Part shown: one piece after another, positions 43,506-52,589 of the stretch
Numbering within the stretch: the first letter of the stretch is position 1
Layout: each line of letters begins with the position of its first letter
Assembly (NCBI RefSeq): GCF_003002815.1
Contig: NZ_PVTF01000006.1
Location: forward strand, 248,001 to 312,000
Origin: Umezawaea tangerina
Lineage (GTDB): Bacteria; Actinomycetota; Actinomycetes; Mycobacteriales; Pseudonocardiaceae
Length of the DNA stretch: 64,000 bases
Direction: 5' to 3'
The notes under the pieces: model-generated
Database searches by the model: none
The model's input: the letters and a program-made list of their open reading frames with translations, nothing else
What the model was told of the DNA's origin: nothing
Program-made: the position numbers and the translations under genes

Positions 43506-44160
43506 GCGAACCACCATAGAGCTGGACGCCACGCAGCCTGCACCACCGGGCACACCGACTGCGGTTCCGATGGCGATCACAGAGGATTTGCGCCGGTACA
43601 TCTCGACCGCGTTCGTGGCAGCCGCCGACAGCCCAGACGCCGACCAGGCCGAACTGCAGATGAGCCGCTTGCGCGGCGTGCCAACAGCTGAGGTCCACGG
43701 GGACGTCGTCACCCGACTCCGAGGTGAGGACTGGTTCAAGTCGTGGGCCGCAAGGCATCACCCGAATTCCGGCCTGTCCGGACTGCGGACGGTGCTGGAC
43801 AGCACGTCGCTGATCCTGCTGCACGGCGATCCAGGCACCAGGAAGTCCGCGCTGATGCACTCGCTCGCCCCGGCCTGCGCCCTCGGTCGAGACGTGCTGT
43901 TCATCCAACTCAACGAACAGCTGCGCGGACAAGGCATCCAAGGCCTCGCAGGCAGCGAGCTGGTCACCATCGAGAGCATCTACCGGGCCGCCGAACAACA
44001 CGCGTTGCCGGCAATCGTGTTCGTCGATGAGGCCGACGCCGTCACCAGCTCCCGCGGCACCGATGACATCGGCTCCGGCGCCCAGGAGAACGTCGCAACC
44101 GTCGATGGACTGATCGTGGCACTCGACCGAGCGAGCAGGCGGTCCAAGGGATGCCTTGCT
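43465..44160 (+). pseudogene. Truncated TRIP13/Pch2-like AAA ATPase
   Basis: The open frame encodes the front half of an AAA+ ATPase: EDWFKSWAARHHPNSGLSGL, P-loop-like HGDPGTRKSALMHSL (third glycine replaced by Arg), IFI-type strand VLFIQLNEQL, and Walker B IVFVDEADAVTSSRG with NVATVDGLIVALDRAS after it. This order recalls TRIP13/Pch2. The protein-like sequence stops near 44140, before sensor 1 and 2, and the frame then runs antisense into the RES gene. The ATPase is therefore probably inactive. Possible real starts are the ATG at 43570 (MAITEDLRRY) or a fusion with the previous gene. Confidence 0.6.
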
Positions 44161-44333
44161 CAAACGGTGACCCTGACCTGCGGTGGTGATACCTCTCTGC
44201 GAGCACCTCGTCCACAGAAATCAACTCCACCACCGAGTAGCGGCCTGGGGACTGGTCGCTCGACCCGCCCCCACCTCGGATGTCTCCCGCGCGGTCGAGA
44301 TGAATTCCGACGCTCGCTTGAGATGAGCCGCCC

Positions 44334-45017
44334 TCAGGCTGGAAACCTGGGTTTTCGCCGGGGCTGCTGTTTCGCGACGGTGATACCCGCTTCGTTCGCG
44401 AGCTTGACCAGGCGCGCGAGCCCAGGCACGGAGTCGACCTGCTCGGCGCTGCGCGGAACGACCGTCAGGATCGTGGGATCCACGCGATCGCCGAACAGCA
44501 TTACAGCGCGTGCGGTGTTGAAGCGGCCGCTGATCCACACGATGCCCTGAGCGACGTCGATCTGCTGGTGCACGGCTTCGGCCCACCGCACAGTCCGGCC
44601 GTAATGAGCGCTGTTGGTCTCGGTCAGTCTCCGTGGACGCACTCCGAGCCGCAGCAGGCCGGGATCGTGGAACTCGACCAGCTCCAGGTTCGCTGAGGAG
44701 TCGAGCTGTAACACCGAGGTCGTTCGGCCGCGGTAGTTCCTCTGGTACACCGTGCGGCGCCCGGACAGCGGGACGTTGCGAAAGATCGTCTCTGCCACGG
44801 CGCCTTGGTAGCAGTCAGCCGCGTAGAGAACTGGCACGGTGTTTCCGCTGCGGTCGGCAAACCAGTGGAAGCGCCCGCCGCCGCCGTTACCTGGATTGAA
44901 CGCATGGCCCTCATAGGCGGAACCGTGGCAGCGGTGCATTGGCACGGTGGGCGACCACGTAGTGAGGTTCGCGCGCCTCGCCAAGTCTGCGGGAGGATCC
45001 GGTACGAGGTGGGGCAT
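44334..45017 (-). CDS. RES domain toxin (NAD+ phosphorylase family)
   Basis: 227 residues. The RES pattern is clear: HRCHGSAYEGHAFNPGNGGG, GRFHWFADRSG, VPVLYAADCYQGAVAETIF, with further conserved strands to VWISGRFNTARAVMLFG. RES toxins (MbcT, Res) degrade NAD+ and are neutralised by Xre/MbcA-type antitoxins. The ATG at 45017 lies 3 nt after the stop of the kinase-antitoxin gene, so the two form a toxin-antitoxin operon with antitoxin first, the usual order. Confidence 0.86.
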   Translation of the reverse strand: MPHLVPDPPADLARRANLTTWSPTVPMHRCHGSAYEGHAFNPGNGGGGRFHWFADRSGNTVPVLYAADCYQGAVAETIFRNVPLSGRRTVYQRNYRGRTTSVLQLDSSANLELVEFHDPGLLRLGVRPRRLTETNSAHYGRTVRWAEAVHQQIDVAQGIVWISGRFNTARAVMLFGDRVDPTILTVVPRSAEQVDSVPGLARLVKLANEAGITVAKQQPRRKPRFPA

Positions 45018-45020
45018 GAG

Positions 45021-45980
45021 TCACGTGTCCAGTTCGTTCCTGGCCAGACCCACCAATTCGGTGCGCGGCAAATCGAGAGGGCGTGCACCATCGACGAGGC
45101 CGTTGCCGGACACCATCCACGCCACGATCTCCCAGGCGGTCATCTCGGTCGATAGCAGGGACACGGCCTCGGCGACGTCCTGATCCAGCTCGTCGCCTCG
45201 CAGCTGGAAGCCGGGAACGAGGAGCTGGCCCTTGTAGTCCAACGCGATGAAGCGGCGTGCTCTGCGCAGCGCCTGAAGCTCCTCGAACGAGAGCGAGACC
45301 CGCTCGGACACCTCCTTCAGCAACGGCATGTCGGAACTCGCCGACACCTCGTTGACGAGGCCGGCTTGTTCCTCGGCGCTGAACACCTCGGGCTCGAACG
45401 TCTCCAGCGCATCGGCCAGCGCGACCACATCGGAACGACTCAACCGTTCGTCAAGCCAGTCGAGGACCTCGGCGACGTTGTAGCGAACAGGATTGGTCGA
45501 GTCGAGGATCAGGTCCGCAGCGCCGAGCAACAACTGGTCGACCTGGGTCTCGGTGGGATCGCGCAGCACTTCCTCGGCGTTCTCGGTCGTCAGGTCGTGG
45601 TCAGTCGTCATGCGATCAACGAGGACGCCACGCGGAGCCTTGAGCAGGACGCACACGAAATCCACATCACCCAGTAACTCCTCGAGCGCCGCTCGGACCT
45701 TTTCGTGGCGGATGCCCTCGATAATCAGCACACGGGCGTCGCCGGACTGCTGGTTCAACACGGCACGGCAGTATCCGAAGACATCGGTGTCGACCCAGTG
45801 TTGACCGGCTTTCATGAGGACTTTTCGGTTCTGCGGGTCCATCCCCTGTGCGGCTACCCGCCTGCGAACCGCGTCACCGAAGCTCACGATTTGCGCGCCG
45901 TCGATGACCCGGGCCAAGGCACGCGCGAGCGTCGTCTTGCCTCCGCCAGCGTGACCGATAATGCCTATGGCGCTGTCCAT
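45021..45980 (-). CDS. P-loop nucleotide kinase fused to Xre/MbcA/ParS-type antitoxin domain
   Basis: 319 residues. The N-terminal 190 are a small-molecule/nucleotide kinase: P-loop GHAGGGKT at 9-16, IVSFGDAVRRRV, VLIIEGIRHEKV, a lid with RMTTDHDLT and DPTETQVDQLLLGAADLIL. The C-terminal 90 are the RES-antitoxin toxin-binding domain: LRRARRFIALDYKGQLLVPG, then LSTEMTAWEIVAWMVSGNGL and GARPLDL. The ATG at 45980 has GGAGG 6 nt upstream. RES antitoxins normally carry a DNA-binding HTH; a kinase domain in its place is unusual and may sense nucleotides to release the toxin. Confidence 0.72.
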   Translation of the reverse strand: MDSAIGIIGHAGGGKTTLARALARVIDGAQIVSFGDAVRRRVAAQGMDPQNRKVLMKAGQHWVDTDVFGYCRAVLNQQSGDARVLIIEGIRHEKVRAALEELLGDVDFVCVLLKAPRGVLVDRMTTDHDLTTENAEEVLRDPTETQVDQLLLGAADLILDSTNPVRYNVAEVLDWLDERLSRSDVVALADALETFEPEVFSAEEQAGLVNEVSASSDMPLLKEVSERVSLSFEELQALRRARRFIALDYKGQLLVPGFQLRGDELDQDVAEAVSLLSTEMTAWEIVAWMVSGNGLVDGARPLDLPRTELVGLARNELDT

Positions 45981-46047
45981 GTGAGCCTCCGACCCGACGT
46001 GACTCCTCAAATGCCGGGGAGTGCGCGTGACCAAGAGTAATCTCGGG

Positions 46048-46062
46048 GTTGTCAGAGACAAC
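46048..46062. promoter_or_regulatory. GTTGTC-AGA-GACAAC palindrome in divergent promoter
   Basis: A perfect 6-bp inverted repeat with a 3-nt centre lies between the kinase-antitoxin gene and the radical SAM gene, in a 153-bp divergent intergenic region. Its centre is about 75 bp from each start. It is a candidate operator controlling both operons. Confidence 0.5.
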
Positions 46063-46133
46063 AAGGGATAACAACGGTACTCTCTGCCAACTCCTGGTGG
46101 TACCGCTGGCGAGGTGGTCCAGTATTACTTGCT

Positions 46134-47222
46134 GTGACGGCCGTGGTACCAGGAGTGATCCACCACATGGCTTCTCTCGAGTTGGCGCTTTCGGTTGGAG
46201 CGACGATGATCGACACCGATCGGTGGAGTTCGGAGCTGCGCACGCGTGGAGTTGACCACGTAGCGCGATCGGTGCTGTTGAGCGTGCTGGACGACTCCGC
46301 TCAGGCGGCGGACCTTAGTGCGCCCATCAACTGTTCCGGCCTTGGGCGGATCCGGCACTTCAGTTCGGCCACCTCTCCGGGGTGGCCGGACAACCCACTA
46401 CCGTGGTTGCCTGCGCGGCAACACCTGGGAGTGGACGCCGTGCCTGAACCGCGCTGTGAAGCCCAAGTCTTCCAGAACGCCGTCTGCAACTGGCGCTGCT
46501 GGTACTGCTACGTCCCGTTCTCGCTGCTGCGCGGTGATGCCTCCCGTTCACGCATGGTCACGGCAGAGGACATGGTTGACATGTATCTGGCCCTCGAGGA
46601 ACGGCCTGTGGTCCTAGACCTCTCCGGCGGCCAGCCGGACCTGGTTCCCGAGTGGGTCGTCTGGACCATGCGGGCGCTGATCGACCGCGGAGCCCAGGAT
46701 GACGTCTTCCTCTGGAGCGATGACAACCTGAGCAATGACTACCTGTTCCGCTACCTCGGCGACGGTGATCTGGACCTCTTGAGCTCCTACCGTGGTTACG
46801 GCCGAGTCGCCTGTTTCAAAGGGTTTGACGACAGCTCCTTCGCCTTCAATACGGCCGCATCACCGGAGCTCTTCAAGCGTCAGTTCGACCTGTTCCGGAG
46901 CCTGCTGACCGTTCGACCCGACACGTGCGCGTACGTGACTCTCACAGCCCCGAAGATTCCAGCGGAGGGTGCGCTCGTCGCGATGCGCCGTTTCGCGGAC
47001 AGCCTTCAAGGCCTGGATCACGATCTGCTCGGCCGTACAGTCCCACTGCGCATCGAGGTGTTCACTCCGGTCGCCGCCCGGATGAGGGCTGACCACCACG
47101 CTGCTCTCCAAGTGCAGGAGGCGATGGTGGAGGCATGGCTCACGGTGCTCGAGGAACGCGGCGTCATACCCCTCGATAAACAGTTCGGCGCTCAACCGTC
47201 GGGGGATAGCCGCGGTGTCTGA
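46134..47222 (+). CDS. Radical SAM protein
   Basis: 362 residues if the GTG at 46134 is used; an ATG at 46167 (MASLELAL) is also possible. The iron-sulfur motif CNWRCWYC (CX3CX2C, Cys118, Cys122, Cys125) is followed by DLSGGQPDLVPEW, the SAM-binding GGEP-like segment. The partial barrel continues with FLWSDDNLSNDYLFRYL and YVTLTAPKI. No SPASM or B12 domain is visible. The substrate is unknown. Its stop overlaps the next gene (GTG at 47215), giving an operon with a methyltransferase-like protein and an ASCH protein, divergent from the kinase-antitoxin/RES pair. Confidence 0.85.
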   Translation: MTAVVPGVIHHMASLELALSVGATMIDTDRWSSELRTRGVDHVARSVLLSVLDDSAQAADLSAPINCSGLGRIRHFSSATSPGWPDNPLPWLPARQHLGVDAVPEPRCEAQVFQNAVCNWRCWYCYVPFSLLRGDASRSRMVTAEDMVDMYLALEERPVVLDLSGGQPDLVPEWVVWTMRALIDRGAQDDVFLWSDDNLSNDYLFRYLGDGDLDLLSSYRGYGRVACFKGFDDSSFAFNTAASPELFKRQFDLFRSLLTVRPDTCAYVTLTAPKIPAEGALVAMRRFADSLQGLDHDLLGRTVPLRIEVFTPVAARMRADHHAALQVQEAMVEAWLTVLEERGVIPLDKQFGAQPSGDSRGV

Positions 47223-48519
47223 AGCCTGGTTCGCCGACAGCATCGGCTTGCAGACGCGGGACGGACAGTCCGAGGACAACGCCTGGCGGCGTCGCCTGCT
47301 CGATCTCGTGTCCCGGCGGCTCGGCAGGGATCCGAGCGCGTCGTTCAACGCGGTTGTCAAGGTGGCCAAGGGGGCCGACCCGATCCTGGTCCAAGCGATG
47401 TTGCGTGAGCTCGCTGCGACGGCCTCTCCGCGGGTGCGTGCTCGCGCTCGCGAGGTGTTGGCCAACGCAGGCCAGCAGACCGCGTTGTTGTCGGCAGTGT
47501 GCGGAGAAGGACTGCCGGCCCCGCATCCTCTCGACTACGAGTGGCGTTTCACCCGCCGTACACGAGACGACCTCGTATCGTCCGCCTTCGCACGAGCGTC
47601 CCGTTCAGTCTTGTTGCTCGGCTGCCCGACCGTCGCGTTGACGTTGCTCGCGCGGTCGCCCGATCTGCGCACGACGCTGGTCGACGACAATCCCGCGCTG
47701 CCCGTGCTCTCTGATCTCGTGCCAAGAGAAACCGCCAACTACACACAGCTCCGCGCCGACCTGATCGCGCGTCCGAACGTGACAGCGGACCTGGAGGTAG
47801 ACGTCGTCATCGCCGATGCCCCCTTCTATCCGGAGGCCATGACAGGCTTTCTCGCCGCTGCGGTCAACGGTGCGCGCCGTGGGGCAACTGTTCTGTTTGT
47901 CCTGCCACCGTTCGGAACCAGGCCCAGCGCGGAGTCCGACGTCCGGGACTTCTTCCGGCTCGCCACGGCCTCAGGACTCAGGCATGAGGCGACCCTGACG
48001 AACGGTGTTCGCTACGTCAGGCCGCCGTTCGAGGCCAACGCCCATCGAGCGGCAGGACTGCTGTCGGTCGCTGACGACTGGCGTGCCGCCGACCTGGCGG
48101 TGTTTCGGTTGACCAGTCGGGCCGCCCCCACCAAAGCGCCTCTTGAGTCCGAACGGGCGCGCTGGCGAGAGGTCGTGGTCGGAGGGAAGCGGTGGCGCGT
48201 CAAGACCAACTCCGGTGACGCAGACGCTGTCGAAGGTCTTCTCCAGCCCATCGCGGCCAACTCGGTGCTTGATTCGGTGAGCCGCCGTGACCAGCGCAGA
48301 CATCAAGCGAACGTGTGCACTGATGCCAACGAGTTCTTCATCACGTCCAACCCGGATCTGCTGCTCGAGGTGCTCGCTTCGATCAATACAGGACTCAACC
48401 CCGCAGCTCAGGGCGAGAAACTACTCGGACGCACGTTCGGGTTTACGGAATACGTCGAAGTCACGGTTGCGCACGACATGATCACACGCGGTGCGGGCGC
48501 GGAGACCGAACTCGGATAG
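47215..48519 (+). CDS. Methyltransferase-like (Rossmann) protein
   Basis: 434 residues. After a helical N-terminus, a Rossmann-like core is visible: SRSVLLLGCPTVALTLLARS (motif I region), TTLVDDNPALPVL (motif II acid), VDVVIADAPFYPEAMTGFLA (catalytic DxPF/Y-like), and GATVLFVLPPFGTRP. DAPFYPE recalls the DPPY/DPPF type of amino-methyltransferases and aminopropyltransferase-like families, so SAM binding is likely but the acceptor is not known. The GTG overlaps the radical SAM gene by 8 bp; the ASCH gene starts 3 nt after its stop. Confidence 0.6.
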   Translation: MSEAWFADSIGLQTRDGQSEDNAWRRRLLDLVSRRLGRDPSASFNAVVKVAKGADPILVQAMLRELAATASPRVRARAREVLANAGQQTALLSAVCGEGLPAPHPLDYEWRFTRRTRDDLVSSAFARASRSVLLLGCPTVALTLLARSPDLRTTLVDDNPALPVLSDLVPRETANYTQLRADLIARPNVTADLEVDVVIADAPFYPEAMTGFLAAAVNGARRGATVLFVLPPFGTRPSAESDVRDFFRLATASGLRHEATLTNGVRYVRPPFEANAHRAAGLLSVADDWRAADLAVFRLTSRAAPTKAPLESERARWREVVVGGKRWRVKTNSGDADAVEGLLQPIAANSVLDSVSRRDQRRHQANVCTDANEFFITSNPDLLLEVLASINTGLNPAAQGEKLLGRTFGFTEYVEVTVAHDMITRGAGAETELG

Positions 48520-48522
48520 GAC

Positions 48523-49044
48523 ATGGACACCACGAAGGCCGACGCACATGCGATCCGCACTGCGCTGCTCGATGATCCCGCCCTCGCCCAGCACGCCGCT
48601 GTGATGAGTCATAGTGCTCCACGTCCTGGCGCAGGGCTGCATCTTGCGGTCATGACGGGCCCTTATCTCGAGCGCGTGGTCAACGGCACCAAGACCGTCG
48701 AGTCGCGCTTCCACAGAATTCGAAGCGCACCTCTGGATACGGTGGCGGCCGGCGACCTCGTCGCATTCAAGCCGTCAGGCGACCCGGTGACTCACATCGC
48801 GGGTGTTCGTCGCGCGATCTTTCTTGACATGACCCGTACGCCACTGGAAGAAGTCCGCTTGACTTGGCAGGATCGCATCGCGGACAGCACGGACGAGTTC
48901 TGGGCAGCGCGCGAAAATGCGCGATGGGTGTCACTCGTCGAACTGGACTGGGTGAAGGCGATGGCTCCGGTGAAGTTGCAGAAGCGTGACAGGCGAGGAT
49001 GGATCACGTACGGACCGTGTTGTCCCGCAGTATCGCTGTTCTGA
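48523..49044 (+). CDS. ASCH domain protein
   Basis: 173 residues. LHLAVMTGPYLERVVNGTKT, then VESRFHRIRSAPL and GDLVAFKPSGDPV, form the ASCH core (PUA-like beta barrel) that binds RNA or modified nucleosides; some members are nucleases or amidohydrolases. The C-terminal half continues with DEFWAARENARWVSLVEL. It is the third gene of the radical SAM operon. Together they suggest RNA or nucleotide modification or defence. Confidence 0.75.
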   Translation: MDTTKADAHAIRTALLDDPALAQHAAVMSHSAPRPGAGLHLAVMTGPYLERVVNGTKTVESRFHRIRSAPLDTVAAGDLVAFKPSGDPVTHIAGVRRAIFLDMTRTPLEEVRLTWQDRIADSTDEFWAARENARWVSLVELDWVKAMAPVKLQKRDRRGWITYGPCCPAVSLF

Positions 49045-49254
49045 CGTTGCGGTGCCTTACGTGGTATCACGGCGAATGCCGAACTCGCGAAAGGGGCACG
49101 CTATGGCGTGAGCCGATGCGCGGGCCACCTTCGGGCCCCACTGTCGCGCCGGTCATTGGTGCGACATGGTGACCGCTGCCTGATTCGGCCGCTGTCCGCA
49201 GCACGACCCAGGACCTCCCCGTCGACTCGTCACACTGCGGTCGGACTGTCCGGA

Positions 49255-49392
49255 CGTCCCTCCACCGCGAAGACGTGCTGAGCGTGATCCTCCAGTCGGT
49301 TGCTGAGGCCGTTGCGGTGTTGTGCGCGCAAGCCGTCGAGCTTGAGCTCGTAGGTGAAGCGCGGGTCTTCGACGAGTACGCCGTCGCCTTCA
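49255..49392 (-). pseudogene. Possible ATP-dependent DNA ligase fragment in degenerate intergenic DNA
   Basis: On the minus strand, DPRFTYELKLDGLRAQHRNG resembles the active-site KxDGxR motif of ATP-dependent DNA ligases (ELKLDG-RA), but no further ligase motif follows and no start is seen. The surrounding 600 bp (49045-49652) holds two near-copies of GACTTTGGGCAGG-type sequence about 52 bp apart (near 49492 and 49543) and no intact gene. Probable decay next to insertion sequences. Confidence 0.22.
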
Positions 49393-49652
49393 TCGGCTCG
49401 ATGTAGGCAAACAGGTCCTTGTTGGGAGTCCAGTGGCGGCGGCATGTCTCGCTGTCGACCGGTGACCTCGGTATGCGCCGCCGCCCTGGCCAGACTTTGG
49501 GCAGGGCACCAACGTGCGCGAGATCGTTGTGCGCAGGGCCGGACTTTGGGCAGGAGCACCAAAGGATGGGAACAGGGCTGACCAGCGTACTTACAGTGGC
49601 AGTCTAGTGGTCGAGTGTCAGTTCGAGCTCCAGACGCCTGAGTGAGTGGCTC

Positions 49653-50705
49653 CTATGTCAAGAGTTGCTCCGGGGCTGGTGTCGTCGGGGGTGCGAGAGC
49701 GCGGATGATTTCGCCGTAGACCTGGCGGGCGATGTAGCGTTTGAGCAGCCGAATGATCTCCTTGCGGCTGGAACCGGTGGCGTTGCGGCGTGCGGCGTAG
49801 TCACTTGTGCGGGAGTCGTGGATCAGTCTGTTGACGGCGATTGTCCACAGTGCACTGTTTGCTGCGCGGTCTCCGCCGCGGTTGAGTCTGTGGCGCTGGG
49901 TCTTGCCGCTGGAATGTTCGACAGGGCTGACACCGCACAACGCCGCGAAGGCGGCCTCGCCGCTCAGTCGTTCGGGGTTGTCACCCGCAGTGACCAGGAG
50001 TTGGGCGGCGCAGATCGGCCCGATGCCCGGCTGGGCGAGCAGTCCGGGAACGGTCTGACGGGTGAGGAGTTCGATGGCGTTGTCGCTGTCGCGTACTTCC
50101 CGTTCGAGGTACTGCCACCGTCGGGCGAGCGCGCGAAGGCCCAGGCTGGTCCCGTCGGTTGAGGTCAACTTGGCGCAGGCTGCGACGAGGTCGGCAGCAC
50201 GACGCCGGTCCACGCGGCCGCGGGTCGTGTCGTCGAGTTCCAGGACGAGGCTGCGCAGCTGTAGTTCGGCTTGCACTCGGGACTTCACCGCGCTGCGGCG
50301 GGCCACGAGCAGGGCGCGTAGCTGTCCGGCGGGGCCGGTACGGGACTTCGGGGTGGCGGTGGCGTCCCCGGAGAGCACGGCGCGGGCGGCGTTCTCCGCG
50401 TCGACCGGATCGGACTTGCCCCGACGCCGGCGTGCGGTGCGGTTGGGCCGGTTGACCTCGAACACCGCGACTCCCGCTCCGGTCAGGAACTGTGCCAGGC
50501 GGTAGCCGAAGCTCCCGGTGCCCTCCACGCCGGCTTGTCGGAGCTCGCCGAAACCGGCGGCCCAGTCCCACAGGAATCGGTGGTGGGCGTCGTCGGTGGG
50601 GAAATCGGCCACGCCCAGGCGGCGCCCGAGCTGGTCGAGTGCGACCGCGACGTGGAGATCCTTATGGGTGTCGACGCCGAGGGTGACAACGCAGGTTGCA
50701 GACAC
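49653..50705 (-). CDS. IS110 family transposase
   Basis: 350 residues. N-terminal RuvC-like DEDD domain: TLGVDTHKDLHVAVALD, GVEGTGSFGYRLAQFL, RRGKSDPVDAENAARAV. The C-terminal Transposase_20 domain includes QPGIGPICAAQLLVTAGDNP, AFAALCGVSPVEHSSGKTQR and RLNRGGDRAANSALW with its catalytic serine region. I chose the GTG at 50705 (MSATCVVTLGVD), with AGGA at 5 nt. IS110 enzymes insert by RNA-guided recombination. The element interrupts an IS3 transposase gene at 51.0 kb. Confidence 0.93.
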   Translation of the reverse strand: MSATCVVTLGVDTHKDLHVAVALDQLGRRLGVADFPTDDAHHRFLWDWAAGFGELRQAGVEGTGSFGYRLAQFLTGAGVAVFEVNRPNRTARRRRGKSDPVDAENAARAVLSGDATATPKSRTGPAGQLRALLVARRSAVKSRVQAELQLRSLVLELDDTTRGRVDRRRAADLVAACAKLTSTDGTSLGLRALARRWQYLEREVRDSDNAIELLTRQTVPGLLAQPGIGPICAAQLLVTAGDNPERLSGEAAFAALCGVSPVEHSSGKTQRHRLNRGGDRAANSALWTIAVNRLIHDSRTSDYAARRNATGSSRKEIIRLLKRYIARQVYGEIIRALAPPTTPAPEQLLT

Positions 50706-50960
50706 GTGATTCCTGTCAGATGTAGACGATCGGGGAAGCGATCGACGGTCCGCCCACGGACAGGACACTCACCATGCAGGGCAACGCCCCTATCGGGTCA
50801 CGCGTGCGGGACCGCGATCGCAGCGAGGGACACCGCCCCGGATTCGACAGATCAACGCCTCGGCACCCGAAGGGCCAGTCGAAACACGGGTCAGACTCCA
50901 GGACGGCGTCCACCACCCATCATCCACCGGCATCAACCCTTGGGGCCACTCGTATGACGA
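50706..50960 (-). ncRNA. Candidate IS110 bridge RNA region (left end)
   Basis: About 250 bp of non-coding, hairpin-prone DNA lies between the IS110 transposase start and the interrupted IS3 gene, where IS110-group elements encode their bridge RNA. Two similar 24-nt segments (near 50888-50911 and 50959-50982, core CTCCAGG) occur here. The RNA is inferred from position and family knowledge; exact ends are not determinable by eye. Confidence 0.42.
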
Positions 50961-51004
50961 GTCAGGCTCCAGGTCGGTGTCCCTCACCCGTGATCCTGGA
51001 CTGA

Positions 51005-51954
51005 GTGTCGTAGCAATCGCCGATCGAACCCATCGACGGCACAAGTCCGGACTCCTTGGCACGTAAGGTAAATGCCCATGACGTGTACTGGACACCATGG
51101 TCGGAGTGGATCACCGTGTCCGCTGCGGTCTCGCGGTCGTGCAGGGCCATGCCGAGCGCGTTGGTTACCAACGCGGCGTCCTGGCAGCTGTCGATCGACC
51201 AGCCGACCACCTTGCGGGAGAAGGCATCCAGCACCACGGCGCAGTAGACCTTGCCCTCACGGGTGCGGTGTTCGGTGATATCGGTGATCCAGAGTTGGTT
51301 CGGTGCGATGCGGACGAAATCGCGGTCGACCAGATCGGTCGCGGTAGCCGTGTCCGGCCTGGGCCGTCGATGCTTGCGGCCCGGAAGTCCTGTGATACCA
51401 ACGCGTTTCATGAGCATCTCGACCGCGCCGTGGCTCACCGTGACGCCACGACCCAGCATCAGCTCCGCGCGGACCCGTCGGGAGCCGTAGACCCCGTTGG
51501 AGGCGGCGTGGACCTGCCTGATGAGGTCGGTCAGCCAGGCGTGCCGCACCGAGCGTGCCGACGGAGCACGACCGCGCCACGCGTGCAGCCCCGATTCAGA
51601 CACTCCCAGGATCCGGCAGGCGGTCTGGATCGGGAGTCCGTCCTGGGCCATCGCCGCGATCGCGGCGTAGCGGGCTTTTGGGCGCACCGCCTCCTTGAGT
51701 AGTTCGGTAGCGCGCTGGTGGATCGCCAGTTCGGTTTCCAGTTCGGCGATACGAAGTCGGGCCGAGGCCAGTTCGGCCTTCTCCGCCGAGGTCAGCCCCG
51801 GTTCTTGCCCGGCGTCGACGAGGGCCTGGCGGCGCCAGGTGTAGATGGTCTGGTCGCTGATCTGCAGGTCGTGCGCGACCTGGGCGACGGTGCGGCCGGC
51901 TTTGAGCAGGTCGAGGACCTTGCTGCGGAACTCCGGCGGGTAACTCTTAGGCAT
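51005..51954 (-). pseudogene. IS3 family transposase, 3' truncated by IS110 insertion
   Basis: The protein starts MPKSYPPEFRSKVLDLLKAG (OrfA HTH), continues through a leucine-zipper segment into OrfB in one frame (QVHAASNGVYGSRRVRAELM, LWITDITEHRTREGKVYCAV, VIHSDHGVQYTSWAF) and stops being IS3-like at GSIGDCYD, just before the final catalytic E segment. The following residues to 50962 are read from IS110. The missing C-terminal end is not found on the far side of IS110, so a deletion also occurred. Confidence 0.9.
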
Positions 51955-52016
51955 GCTGACCTCTCCTGGGGATGATCAGCATGAAGTCCAGTGACCCGAC
52001 TCCGCAAAATCCAGGG
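51005..52016 (-). mobile_element. IS3-family element remnant
   Basis: The transposase fragment plus its left end. Upstream of the start the sequence on the minus strand reads TGGATTTTGCGGAGTC, plausibly the terminal inverted repeat at about 52016. The other end is lost at the IS110 junction near 51004. Confidence 0.65.
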
Positions 52017-52022
52017 CACATC

Positions 52023-52120
52023 ACTTCGCCCGCGGCCTCAAAGATGACCCACAAGAGTGGAGCCAGGCCATGACCGAAGCCAACCAGGCCCGTCACGCCT
52101 TCTACGCCTGCCCGCATTGA
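52023..52120 (+). pseudogene. C-terminal fragment of a disrupted gene
   Basis: Directly beyond the IS3 end the plus strand reads HHFARGLKDDPQEWSQAMTE, a short run, then FYACPH and a stop. It looks like the end of a gene split by the IS3 insertion, though too short to identify. From here to about 52590 I see no further supported gene; a short plus-strand ORF from 52501 (MSFSLLVGMYRSGRMSFEEF) reads protein-like for about 30 residues before running into the structured segment. Confidence 0.25.
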
Positions 52121-52589
52121 CCTGGGAATCACAGGTACCGCACCCGTTTCCGTTTGGCCCCGGCGTCCATTGCTACCGCGCGCTAAACCATTAACCGACA
52201 ACGGCCTCCCGCTCAATTCCGAAAGCTGACGGCCCACTGCAGACCCTGACGTGCGCCATGGTCACCTGTGCTGTACGCGACGAACTGGCGGATGGTCGTC
52301 TCACGTCTGCACAACTCGTCTGAGCTTTTCAGATAGTCATCCACGATTCTGAAACCGGATGTTGGGAGGTTGTCGCCATTCACGCGCCAGCTGCCGTCAA
52401 CGCGGCAAAGTCGGCGTGTGCATGTTCGACTCCCTCGGGGTTAGACCTGGGCCTTCTCGTGTTCGGCTGGCATCCGGTAGATGCTGGCGAGGCTGAGGTT
52501 ATGTCCTTTTCGTTGCTGGTGGGGATGTACAGATCGGGCCGGATGTCCTTTGAGGAATTCACCGCTCGCGCGGCGGCGGAGCACGGTGT

